DNA of 64,000 nucleotides from Myxococcota bacterium. GTDB lineage: Bacteria > Myxococcota_A > Bradymonadia > UBA7976 > UBA1532. A model generated the notes under the pieces. That model had not been told where the DNA came from. It saw only the letters and a program-made list of their open reading frames with translations, and made no database searches. Shown piece by piece: positions 49,450 through 56,814 of this stretch. The stretch's first letter is position 1, and every line of letters starts with the position of its first letter. Location of the stretch: NCBI GenBank assembly GCA_963169045.1, contig CAUJDF010000058.1, forward strand, positions 310,001 through 374,000. Direction: 5' to 3'. Position numbers and translations under genes: made by a program.

Positions 49450-50177
49450 CCCGCCTCCAGGATCAGGCCCGACGCGCGGACGTCGCCGGTGCTGCGGTCG
49501 CCGCCGTCGGTGAGGATCTCCTGCCAGCCGAGCCCCACGACGAGCAGGCCCGGTCGCACGCTCCACGTCACGTCGACGCGCCCGAGCGCCATCAGATCGA
49601 TGGTGGTCTCCCGCTTCGTCGCCAGCGCGTATCCGCCGGGCGCCGAAGTGCGCAGCTCGGCATAGGTGATCGCCGGCCCGACGCCGGCCACGAGCCCGAA
49701 GCCCGCGCCGTCGTCGGGCTCCGCCTGGAGGCCGAGCCCCCCGAGCACCGGGACGGTCCATTGCTCGTGGTCCGCCCGCAGCGTGAGCGCGCCGCCCGGC
49801 ACCGGCACGTGGTCGATCAGCGCCGTGACCTTCGTCCGGTCCGCGCCGCTCTCGACGTGGAGCCAGAGCGGCCCGGTCAGGCGCTGCCGCCACGCCACGG
49901 CGAGGTGCAGGCTGGCCCCGTCGAGGAGCTGGCTCGGCACGAGCACCCCGCCGCGCGCCTCGATCGCCTGGTCGGCCGCCTCGACCTCGGGAGGCGCGGC
50001 CGGGAGGCGTGGCTCGGGCAGCGACGGCGCGGCGAGCGGGAGGGCCGGCGGGGTCGGCGCGCCCGGCCCGTGAGGTGCCCGGATGGCGGCCGCTTTCGCG
50101 GCGCGGACCTGGTCGAGCGGGGCCGCCGCGATCCCCCCCGGGGCCGCGAGAACCCCCGCCAGGACGGCGGCGGCCAT
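49431..50177 (-). CDS. Predicted exported beta-barrel-like protein
   Basis: 248 residues. Signal peptide (MAAAVLAGVLAAPGGIAAA), a Pro/Ala linker, then alternating hydrophobic strands with aromatic girdles (LHLAVAWRQRLTGPLWLHVE, VDVTWSVRPGLLVVGLGW) ending in aromatic Trp, as in outer-membrane barrels. No family is recognised. The ATG at 50177 opens the signal peptide; the frame runs upstream to 50288 but would bury it. Co-transcribed with the Ig-like lipoprotein. Divergent from the zinc-ribbon/GYF/TPR gene. Confidence 0.68.
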   Translation of the reverse strand: MAAAVLAGVLAAPGGIAAAPLDQVRAAKAAAIRAPHGPGAPTPPALPLAAPSLPEPRLPAAPPEVEAADQAIEARGGVLVPSQLLDGASLHLAVAWRQRLTGPLWLHVESGADRTKVTALIDHVPVPGGALTLRADHEQWTVPVLGGLGLQAEPDDGAGFGLVAGVGPAITYAELRTSAPGGYALATKRETTIDLMALGRVDVTWSVRPGLLVVGLGWQEILTDGGDRSTGDVRASGLILEAGWRLGW

Positions 50178-50180
50178 CTT

Positions 50181-50209
50181 TTGCCCGTCGTTCGGGCCGG
50201 TGCTAGGAT
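50181..50209 (+). promoter_or_regulatory. Predicted promoter of the zinc-ribbon/GYF/TPR gene
   Basis: TTGCCC (50181-50186), a 17-bp spacer, TAGGAT (50204-50209). The -10 is identical to that of the Cys-rich protein gene. The leader would be about 112 nt. Confidence 0.45.
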
Positions 50210-50328
50210 GCCGCAAGACCACGGGGGCCGCATACCTCGCGCGGGGCCTTTTGGGCCGGCGCTCGTCCCGCCGGTCGAATGCCCGCACCAGGAGTGTCGG
50301 CGGGGCCGCGCATCAGCATGAGAGACCG

Positions 50329-53300
50329 ATGAAGATCATCTGCCCGAAGTGCGGCGCGGACTACAACATCAACGACAGCAAGATCCCGCCGGAAGGCCTG
50401 CACATCAAGTGCCCGAAGTGCCTTCACAGCTTCGTGGCCACCCGCGATGGCGCGGCGCCCCTCGCGGCGGGTGCGCAGACCGGACAGGTGCCGGCGGTGC
50501 CGCCGCCCCCGGTCTTCGGTGACCCCCTCGCGTCGACGAGCGGCTTCGCGGTGCCACCGCCGCCGCCCCCCGCGCCGCCGCAGCGCCGGGCCTCGGCGCC
50601 GCTGCCGCCGGTGCCCCCGATCGCGTCCCGCCCGCCGGCGCCGCCCACCGGGCCGACGCGCGCGGCGAACGTCGACGTCTCCGTCGATCTGCTCGACGAA
50701 ATCGAGGACCTCGACGAGGGCGACGGCAACACCGTGGCCCAGGGGGCGGGCTGGCAGATCCGCGGCCTCGACGGGCGCCTTCTCGGCCCCTACGACGCCG
50801 AGGGCCTGCGCCAGCTCGCCGCGCAGGGCCGCCTGACCGGCGACGAGGAGGCCTCGATCGACGGCCGCACCTGGGTGCCGCTCTCCCAGCTGCCCGGCAT
50901 GGCCGGCCTCTTCAAGCGCACGCAGAGCTCGGGCCTCGGCGAGCTCGACTTCAGCTTCTCCGGCGGCTCCCACTCGAACGCGGAGCCCGACGACTTCGAC
51001 TTCAGCTTCAGCGACATGCCCAAGCCGCATGTGCAGGGGCTCGTGCCGCCGCCGCCTCCGCCGCGCCCGGCGCCGTCGACGCGTCCGCCCGCCAGCGCGC
51101 CGCCACCTCCGGGCGCGCCGCGCCCGCCGACCGGCAACCTCACGGATCTCTTCGACGATCTGCCCGAGGACCTGCCCGCGCCCAAGGCGCCGGGCGGCGT
51201 CGACCTGCCGGGCCCGCGTTTCGGCGGCGCCGACCTGCCCGCGCCCAAGTCGACGGCGCCGCGCGGCGCGGCGCCCGCCTTCGGCGACGACCTGCCGGCG
51301 CCGAAGGGCGACGTCGATCTGCCCGGTCCGCGCGAGGTCTCCGGTCTGCCCGGTCGCAAAGACGTCTCCGGCCTGCCGGGGCCACGCGGCATCGCCGACC
51401 TGCCGGGGCCGCGCGGGGTCAGCGATCTTCCTGCGCCGCGTGGCGTCAGCGACCTGCCCGGCCAGCGCGCCGACCTGCCGGGGCCGCGCGGGATCAGCGA
51501 TCTGCCCGGCCAGCGCGCCGACCTGCCGACTCGCAAGGGCGAGACCGGCCTGCCCGCGCCCCGGGGCGAGACGGGGCTGCCGACGCCGAAGGGACAGTCG
51601 GGCCTGCCCGGCCTGCGCGACGGCGAGCTCGGCGCGGGCCTCGACGGCGAGGAGTCGCTGCCGGGCCTGCCCGACGACGAAGAGGCCCGCGCCTTCGCCG
51701 CCGAGGCCGCCGCGACCGTCACCAAGGAGCGCAAGGGCATTCCCCGCGCCGGTCTGCTGATCGGCGGCGGGGTCGTCGCCGCCGGCCTGCTCGCGGTCGG
51801 CGCGATGATGGCCCTCGAAATCGGGCCCTTCGGTCCCTCCGACGAGCGGGACCCGCGCTCGTCGCCGCCCTCCGTCGCCCGGACGAAGAACCCGCCGTCC
51901 GTCGCGCCGAACCCGGCGACGGGCCCCGCGGGCACGTCGGCGTCCGCCGAGCCGGCGCTGCTGGCGCCGGCGGCGACGACGCTCGCCGAGGTGGCCGGCT
52001 ACCGCGAGGCGATCGGGCCGCTCGAGCTCAAGGGCGAGGCCCAGGGCGACGACGCGGTGCGGCTCGCCGAGCTGTATGCGTTCGGCGGTCTGGAGTTCCG
52101 CCAGCAGGAGTGGGTCCAGAAGGCGGGCGAGCTCGCCGGCAAGCTCGACGCGAACGCGCCGGCGGGCAAGCGCGCCGCCCTCGCCGCCGCGCTCGCCGGC
52201 AACCGCGCCGGCGTCCACGAGGAGATCGTCGCGTTCGCCGCGAAGAACGCCGCCGACGCGCGCGCCCAGTACCTGCTCGGTCACGCGTGGCGCCTGAAGG
52301 GCGACGGCGCTCAGGCGCGCCAGGCGTTCGAGAAGGCGGCCACCACCGACGCCGAGCTCGTCGGCGCGCGTCGGTTCGCCGGCGAGCTCGCGCTGCGCGG
52401 CGGCGACGTGGCCGGCGCCAGGGCCCACTTCGAGGCCGTGCTCCAGAAGGCCCCGGGCGCGCCGGGTGTCACCAATCACCTCGCGGCGATCGCCCTGAGC
52501 GAGGGCAAGAACGACGACGCGCGCAAGCTCGTCGAGGGCGTGCTCGCCCTCGACAAGGACCGCCTCGCCGGGCCCGATCGCTCCGCCGCGCTGACGTTGC
52601 GCGCCCGCCTGGACCTCGCCGCCGGCCAGGTCGAGCCGGGCCTCGCGGGTCTCGAGGAGGCCATCCGCGCCTGGCCGCAGAACCTCGACGCCGTCGATCT
52701 GCTCAGCCGCCGCCACTTCGCCGACAAGGCCTACGACAAGGCGCTCGCCCAGTTCGAGGCGCTGCGGACGGCCGGCGTGGAGAGCCCGGAGATCGCCATC
52801 CGCATCGCGGAGTGCCACGAGGCGCTGAGCCGCGAGGCCAAGGCCCTCGAGGAGCTACAGGCCGCCGCCGCGAAGTTCGCGACGTCGCCCGTCGTCCAGG
52901 GGGCGATCGGCGACCTGCACGTCCGCCAGCGTCGCTTCGCCGAGGCGCGCGCCGCCTACGACAAGTCGCTCGAGATCGACGGCACCTACGAAGAGGCGCA
53001 CCTGCGGATCGCCAACCTCCTCGTGAGCCAGTCGAAGGTGAGCGAGGCGGTCGATTACCTCAAGGCCGCCGTCGCCCGTCGACCGCAGAGCGCGACGCTC
53101 CACTACGGCCTCGGCGAGTTGCAGCAGCGGCTCGCCGACGTGAACGGCGACCCGGTCTACCGCGCCCAGGCCGAGGCCGAGTTCCGCAAGGCGCTCGCCG
53201 CCGATCCAGCGATGTCGCGGGCACGCCACCAGCTGGCGGTGTCGCTGATCGACGTCGGCAAGCCGGAGGCCGCCCTCAAGGAGCTCGAGGCGCTGCGCTC

Positions 53301-54228
53301 GCGCCCCGACTACCACCAGCCGCTGGACTTCGACTTCGGCCGCGCGCTCCACGCCATGAAGCGCTACGACGAAGCGATCGCGAAGCTCGACGCGGCACTG
53401 GCGCAGCAGCCCGAGAACGCGGCGTACCTGCTCGAGTCCGGCATCACGCGCTTCGACAAGGGCGACCTCGATTCGGCGCGCGAGCAGCTGACGAAGGCCG
53501 CGGCCATCGACACGAACCTGACGCTGGCGCATTTCTACATCGGGCGCGTCGAGCTCGCGGCGAAGAACCACTCCGAGGCCATCCGCAAGTTCAAGATGGC
53601 CATCGAAGAGGAGCAGCGGAACTTCACCTACCGCTACTGGCTCGGCGTGGCGCTGCAGGACTCGGGCGAGGCCGACATCGCGCGCGCCGAGTTCGAGACG
53701 GTCGCCGCCGAGGCGCGCAAGGACGCCCGGCTCGCCGCGCAGCTGTGCGACGTGTTCTTCCGGCTCGGCCAGATGCAGATGGGCGACGAGCGCCAGCTCG
53801 GCGGCGCCCTGCGCGACCTCCGGTCGGCCACCGAGTGCGACCCCAAGAACGCCGTGGCGTGGTTGTCGTTCGCCGACGTGCACATGAGCCTCGGCAAGGA
53901 CAGGGAAGCCCAGGGGTACTACGGCCAGGCGCTCAAGAACGCCGGCACCGTCGGGGAGGAGCAGGCGCGGCGCGCGATGCAGGCCGTCGCGCACTATCGC
54001 CTGGGCGAGCTCGCCATCCGCTTCGAGGACATGAAGGGCGCCCGCCAGCACTTCGAGCAGTCGCGCGAGGCGAAGAGCGACTACGCCGACGCGTGGTACC
54101 AGCTGTGCAGCGTCTACGCGGGCCAGAGCGACCGGGGCCGCGCGCAGTCGGCCTGCAAGAAGTACCTCGAGCTCGCGCCCGACGGGCAGTACGCCCGCGC
54201 CGTCAAGGACATCCAGAGCGACCTCTGA
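50329..54228 (+). CDS. Zinc-ribbon/GYF-like/TPR membrane protein
   Basis: 1,299 residues. An N-terminal MJ0042-type zinc ribbon has Cys5, Cys8, Cys28 and Cys31 (IICPKCGADYNIND, HIKCPKCLHSF). A Pro-rich linker leads to a GYF_2-like domain (about 142-190; WQIRGLDGRLLGPYDAEGLR), then about 15 short repeats of the form DLPGPRG/DLPAPKG (about 280-430), one transmembrane segment (about 475-500) and an array of some 15 TPR units to the end. The layout is like the large scaffold proteins of Myxococcus gliding motility (AgmX-like), but function cannot be assigned. The TPR part is probably periplasmic. ATG at 50329; serS follows 12 bp later. Confidence 0.87.
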   Translation: MKIICPKCGADYNINDSKIPPEGLHIKCPKCLHSFVATRDGAAPLAAGAQTGQVPAVPPPPVFGDPLASTSGFAVPPPPPPAPPQRRASAPLPPVPPIASRPPAPPTGPTRAANVDVSVDLLDEIEDLDEGDGNTVAQGAGWQIRGLDGRLLGPYDAEGLRQLAAQGRLTGDEEASIDGRTWVPLSQLPGMAGLFKRTQSSGLGELDFSFSGGSHSNAEPDDFDFSFSDMPKPHVQGLVPPPPPPRPAPSTRPPASAPPPPGAPRPPTGNLTDLFDDLPEDLPAPKAPGGVDLPGPRFGGADLPAPKSTAPRGAAPAFGDDLPAPKGDVDLPGPREVSGLPGRKDVSGLPGPRGIADLPGPRGVSDLPAPRGVSDLPGQRADLPGPRGISDLPGQRADLPTRKGETGLPAPRGETGLPTPKGQSGLPGLRDGELGAGLDGEESLPGLPDDEEARAFAAEAAATVTKERKGIPRAGLLIGGGVVAAGLLAVGAMMALEIGPFGPSDERDPRSSPPSVARTKNPPSVAPNPATGPAGTSASAEPALLAPAATTLAEVAGYREAIGPLELKGEAQGDDAVRLAELYAFGGLEFRQQEWVQKAGELAGKLDANAPAGKRAALAAALAGNRAGVHEEIVAFAAKNAADARAQYLLGHAWRLKGDGAQARQAFEKAATTDAELVGARRFAGELALRGGDVAGARAHFEAVLQKAPGAPGVTNHLAAIALSEGKNDDARKLVEGVLALDKDRLAGPDRSAALTLRARLDLAAGQVEPGLAGLEEAIRAWPQNLDAVDLLSRRHFADKAYDKALAQFEALRTAGVESPEIAIRIAECHEALSREAKALEELQAAAAKFATSPVVQGAIGDLHVRQRRFAEARAAYDKSLEIDGTYEEAHLRIANLLVSQSKVSEAVDYLKAAVARRPQSATLHYGLGELQQRLADVNGDPVYRAQAEAEFRKALAADPAMSRARHQLAVSLIDVGKPEAALKELEALRSRPDYHQPLDFDFGRALHAMKRYDEAIAKLDAALAQQPENAAYLLESGITRFDKGDLDSAREQLTKAAAIDTNLTLAHFYIGRVELAAKNHSEAIRKFKMAIEEEQRNFTYRYWLGVALQDSGEADIARAEFETVAAEARKDARLAAQLCDVFFRLGQMQMGDERQLGGALRDLRSATECDPKNAVAWLSFADVHMSLGKDREAQGYYGQALKNAGTVGEEQARRAMQAVAHYRLGELAIRFEDMKGARQHFEQSREAKSDYADAWYQLCSVYAGQSDRGRAQSACKKYLELAPDGQYARAVKDIQSDL

Positions 54229-54240
54229 CCAGGGCCCCCC

Positions 54241-55515
54241 ATGCACGACATCAAGGAGATCCGCCGGGATCCCGACGCCTACGCGCGTCGCCTCGGCCGC
54301 CGCGGTGACGCCGCCATCCTCGAGCCCGTCCTCGATCTCGACCGCCGGCGCCGCGAGCTGATCGCGCGCGCCGACGGTCTGCGCCACGAGAAGGCGAAGG
54401 CCGAGCAGGGGATGCGCACCGTCGACAAGAAGTCCTCGGAGTTCGCGGCCTTCCGCGACCAGATGCGCAGCGTCTCCGCCGAGATCAAGACGCTCGAGGA
54501 CGAGCGCGACGACATCGACCGCAGGCTCGACGACATCCTGCTGACGCTGCCGAACGTGCCCGACGACGAGGCGCCCGACGGGAAGAGCGAGCACGACAAC
54601 GTCGTCGCGCGCGTGTGGGGCGAGAAGCCGACCTTCGACTTCCCACCGAAGGAGCATTGGGAGATCGGCGAGCGGCTCGGCATCCTCGACTTCGAGCGCG
54701 CCGCGAAGCTCTCGGGGGCCCGCTTCGTCGCCTACAAGAAGGCCGGTGCCCGCCTCGAGCGCGCGTTGATGGCCTTCATGCTCGATACCCACACCGGCCG
54801 CAACGGCTACACCGAGATCCTGCCGCCGTTCCTGGTGAATGCCGCGTCGATGCAGGGGACGGGGCAGTTTCCGAAGTTCCGCGCCGACGCATTCGAGGCG
54901 AAGGAAGACGACCTCGTGCTGGTGCCGACCGCCGAGGTGCCGCTCGTCAACCTCCACCGCGACGAGATCCTGCCGGCCGAGGCGCTGCCGATCCGCTACA
55001 CCGCCTACACCCCGTGCTTCCGTCGCGAGGCCGGCGGTTACGGACGCGACACGCGCGGCCTCATCCGCATGCACCAGTTCCAGAAGGTGGAGCTCGTTCA
55101 GTTCACGACGCCCGAGACGAGCCGCGCCGCCCACGAGGCCCTCACGCGCCACGCCGAAGGCATCCTGCAGGCGCTCGGGCTCCACTACCGCGTCGTCGAT
55201 CTGTGCGCCGGCGACATGGGCTTCGGCTCCAACCGCACCTACGACCTCGAGGTCTGGCTGCCCGGACAGGACCGTTACCGCGAGATCAGCTCCTGCTCCA
55301 ACTGCGGCGACTTTCAGGCGCGCCGGGCTGCCATCCGCTATCGCGATCCCGAGACCGGCAAGCCGCGCCTGGTGCACACGCTGAACGGCTCGGGTCTCGC
55401 CATCGGCCGTACCGTCGTCGCCATCCTCGAGAACTATCAGCAGTCCGATGGCACCGTGCGCGTCCCCGAGGCGCTGCGCCCTTACATGGGCGGGCTCGAG
55501 ACCATTTCTGCTTGA
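54241..55515 (+). CDS. serS: Seryl-tRNA synthetase
   Basis: SerRS charges all tRNA-Ser species and tRNA-Sec with serine. The 424-residue class II enzyme has the N-terminal antiparallel coiled coil (about 28-105) that grips the long variable arm of tRNA-Ser, class II motif 1 near [20 protein letters not shown], motif 2 [20 protein letters not shown], and motif 3 [15 protein letters not shown]. All four tRNA-Ser genes lie within 1.2 kb downstream. Its TGA stop overlaps the -35 of a tRNA promoter. Confidence 0.97.
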   Translation: MHDIKEIRRDPDAYARRLGRRGDAAILEPVLDLDRRRRELIARADGLRHEKAKAEQGMRTVDKKSSEFAAFRDQMRSVSAEIKTLEDERDDIDRRLDDILLTLPNVPDDEAPDGKSEHDNVVARVWGEKPTFDFPPKEHWEIGERLGILDFERAAKLSGARFVAYKKAGARLERALMAFMLDTHTGRNGYTEILPPFLVNAASMQGTGQFPKFRADAFEAKEDDLVLVPTAEVPLVNLHRDEILPAEALPIRYTAYTPCFRREAGGYGRDTRGLIRMHQFQKVELVQFTTPETSRAAHEALTRHAEGILQALGLHYRVVDLCAGDMGFGSNRTYDLEVWLPGQDRYREISSCSNCGDFQARRAAIRYRDPETGKPRLVHTLNGSGLAIGRTVVAILENYQQSDGTVRVPEALRPYMGGLETISA

Positions 55516-55540
55516 CTTCCCTCGGGGCCAGCCTTATCTA
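55512..55540 (+). promoter_or_regulatory. Predicted promoter of the tRNA-Ser(TGA) unit
   Basis: TTGACT (55512-55517) overlaps the serS stop; 17 bp later is TATCTA (55535-55540). Transcription would start near 55547, 24 nt before the tRNA. The following GC-rich bases would suit growth-rate control, but that is inference. Confidence 0.45.
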
Positions 55541-55570
55541 TGCGGGGCTCCGACGAGGTGCAGGCCTCGT

Positions 55571-55658
55571 GGAGGAGTGGCCGAGTGGTCTAAGGCGGCG
55601 GTCTTGAAAACCGCTGCGGGGCAACCCGCCGTGGGTTCGAATCCTACCTCCTCCGCCA
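55571..55658 (+). tRNA. tRNA-Ser (anticodon TGA)
   Basis: 88 nt including CCA. Acceptor GGAGGAG pairs with CTCCTCC, the discriminator is G, CCA is encoded. Anticodon arm GCGGT-CTTGAAA-ACCGC gives TGA. The long variable arm (GCGGGGCAACCCGC) and TTCGAAT T-loop are typical of class II tRNA-Ser. Reads UCA and other UCN codons by wobble. Confidence 0.96.
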
Positions 55659-55675
55659 GCGCCACTTTCGGTTCG

Positions 55676-55705
55676 TTGACATGCAGCGCAGAGCGAGCGG
55701 AATTT
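55676..55705 (+). promoter_or_regulatory. Possible promoter of tRNA-Ser(GCT) and downstream genes
   Basis: Perfect TTGACA (55676-55681), 18-bp spacer, weak -10 GAATTT (55700-55705). The tRNA begins 21 bp later. Confidence 0.4.
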
Positions 55706-55725
55706 CGAACGCGCGCCTGATGTCT

Positions 55726-55818
55726 GGAGAGATGGCCGAGTGGCTGAAGGCACTCGCCTGCTAAGCGAGTATGCGGCCTAAAGCTGCATCGAGGGTTCGA
55801 ATCCCTCTCTCTCCGCCA
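55726..55818 (+). tRNA. tRNA-Ser (anticodon GCT)
   Basis: 93 nt with encoded CCA. Acceptor GGAGAGA pairs with TCTCTCC, discriminator G. Anticodon arm ACTCGC-CTGCTAA-GCGAGT gives GCT, which reads AGC and AGU. Long variable arm of class II type. Seven bases separate it from tRNA-Arg. Confidence 0.96.
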
Positions 55819-55825
55819 AAGACGT

Positions 55826-55902
55826 GCACTCGTAGCTCAGCTGGATAGAGCATCGGTCTACGGAACCGAGGGTCGCAGGTTCGAATCCTGCCGAGTGCGC
55901 CA
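55826..55902 (+). tRNA. tRNA-Arg (anticodon ACG)
   Basis: 77 nt with encoded CCA. Acceptor GCACTCG pairs with CGAGTGC, discriminator G. Anticodon arm TCGGT-CTACGGA-ACCGA gives ACG. A34 must be deaminated to inosine by TadA to read CGU, CGC and CGA; tadA starts 62 bp downstream on the same strand. Confidence 0.96.
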
Positions 55903-55964
55903 TTCACCGAAGCCCGGCGGCCATCCACCGCCGGGCTTCGTCGTTCTTTGCATCACGAGGCGAT

Positions 55965-56441
55965 GTGAACCCGGACGACGCTTTCATGGGCGTCTGCCTC
56001 GATCTGGCCGCCTGTGCGGCCACTCGGGGCGAAGTGCCCGTGGGGGCGGTCGTCGTCCGCGAGGGTCGTGTGATCGGACGGGGGTACAACCTCCGCGAGA
56101 CCACGGGCGATCCCACCGCCCATGCCGAGATCCTCGCGCTGCGCGAGGCCGCGGCCGAGGTCGGTTGGTGGCGCCTCCTCGACTGTACGCTCTACGTCAC
56201 GCTCGAGCCGTGTCCCATGTGCGCCGGTGCGCTGGTCAACGCCCGCGTCGCGCGCCTGGTCTACGGCTGCACCGATCCCAAGGCGGGGGCGGTCGACACG
56301 ATGTTCCACGTGCCGACCGAACCGCGCTTGAACCATCGGCTGCAGGTGACGTCGGGGGTCCGGTCCGAAGAGTGTGCCGAGGCGCTGCGAGCGTTCTTCA
56401 GGGCGCGCCGCAAGCCCCGCGCGAACGCGTCCCCGGTGTAG
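55965..56441 (+). CDS. tadA: tRNA-specific adenosine deaminase TadA
   Basis: TadA converts A34 to inosine in tRNA-Arg(ACG). 158 residues. The zinc site is HAE (His53, Glu55 as proton shuttle) and PCPMC (Cys83, Cys86), with NLRETTGDPTAHAEILAL and ARVARLVYGCTDPKAGAVDT as usual. GTG start at 55965 is used to match the family N-terminus (DDAFMGVCLDLA). It sits between its substrate tRNA and two tRNA-Ser genes, 8 bp before the next tRNA, so one transcript may carry tRNAs and mRNA together. Confidence 0.96.
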   Translation: MNPDDAFMGVCLDLAACAATRGEVPVGAVVVREGRVIGRGYNLRETTGDPTAHAEILALREAAAEVGWWRLLDCTLYVTLEPCPMCAGALVNARVARLVYGCTDPKAGAVDTMFHVPTEPRLNHRLQVTSGVRSEECAEALRAFFRARRKPRANASPV

Positions 56442-56449
56442 GGTCGTAC

Positions 56450-56537
56450 GGAGAGGTGGCCGAGTGGCCGAAGGCGCCTGACTCGAAATCAGGTATGGCG
56501 CAAGCCATCGTGGGTTCGACTCCCACCCTCTCCGCCA
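56450..56537 (+). tRNA. tRNA-Ser (anticodon CGA)
   Basis: 88 nt with encoded CCA. Acceptor GGAGAGG pairs with CCTCTCC, discriminator G. Anticodon arm CCTGA-CTCGAAA-TCAGG gives CGA, reading UCG. Starts 8 bp after the tadA stop with no room for a promoter, so it is probably processed from the tadA transcript. Confidence 0.95.
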
Positions 56538-56561
56538 ATTTCCATTTCGACTCGTTCATCC

Positions 56562-56649
56562 GGAGAGGTGACCGAGTGGTCGAAGGTGCACGACTGGAAA
56601 TCGTGTGTGCCCTTACCCGGCACCGAGGGTTCGAATCCCTCCCTCTCCG
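56562..56649 (+). tRNA. tRNA-Ser (anticodon GGA), CCA not encoded
   Basis: 88 nt to the discriminator. Acceptor GGAGAGG pairs with CCTCTCC, then G, but the next bases are CAT, so CCA must be added by nucleotidyltransferase, unlike its four neighbours. Anticodon arm CACGA-CTGGAAA-TCGTG gives GGA, reading UCC and UCU. Completes the serine set. Confidence 0.94.
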
Positions 56650-56700
56650 CATCGGTACGCGCCTCGCGCGCGTTCCACGGGGCGCGTAGCGCTCCTTATG

Positions 56701-56793
56701 GTGGCCGGGCCCGGCGACCGGAGACCGTGAACTCCGCCAGGGCCGGAAGGCAGCAACGGTAGCGGACCCTTCGGGGTGTCGGGCTCCGGCCAT
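56701..56793 (+). ncRNA. ffs: Signal recognition particle RNA (small bacterial 4.5S type)
   Basis: About 93 nt. The ends pair (GGCCGG at 56703-56708 with CCGGCC at 56786-56791). The middle holds the conserved SRP domain IV: GGCCGGAAGGCAGCAACGG with the GGAA tetraloop and the AGCA internal loop bound by Ffh. It ends 21 nt before the dnaX start codon. No separate promoter is clear; it may be cut from the tRNA transcript. Confidence 0.92.
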
Positions 56794-56814
56794 CTTCCAA
56801 TCCAGGGACCTTTC

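Noticed and set aside
55571-56793. tRNA cluster as an integration site for a mobile island
   Set aside because: No integrase, no direct repeat of a tRNA 3' end and no change in base composition; flanking genes are housekeeping genes in a conserved order.
56776-56814. Upstream start for dnaX inside the SRP RNA
   Set aside because: It would translate the ffs 3' end; the conserved N-terminus SYLVLARKWRP begins at GTG 56815.
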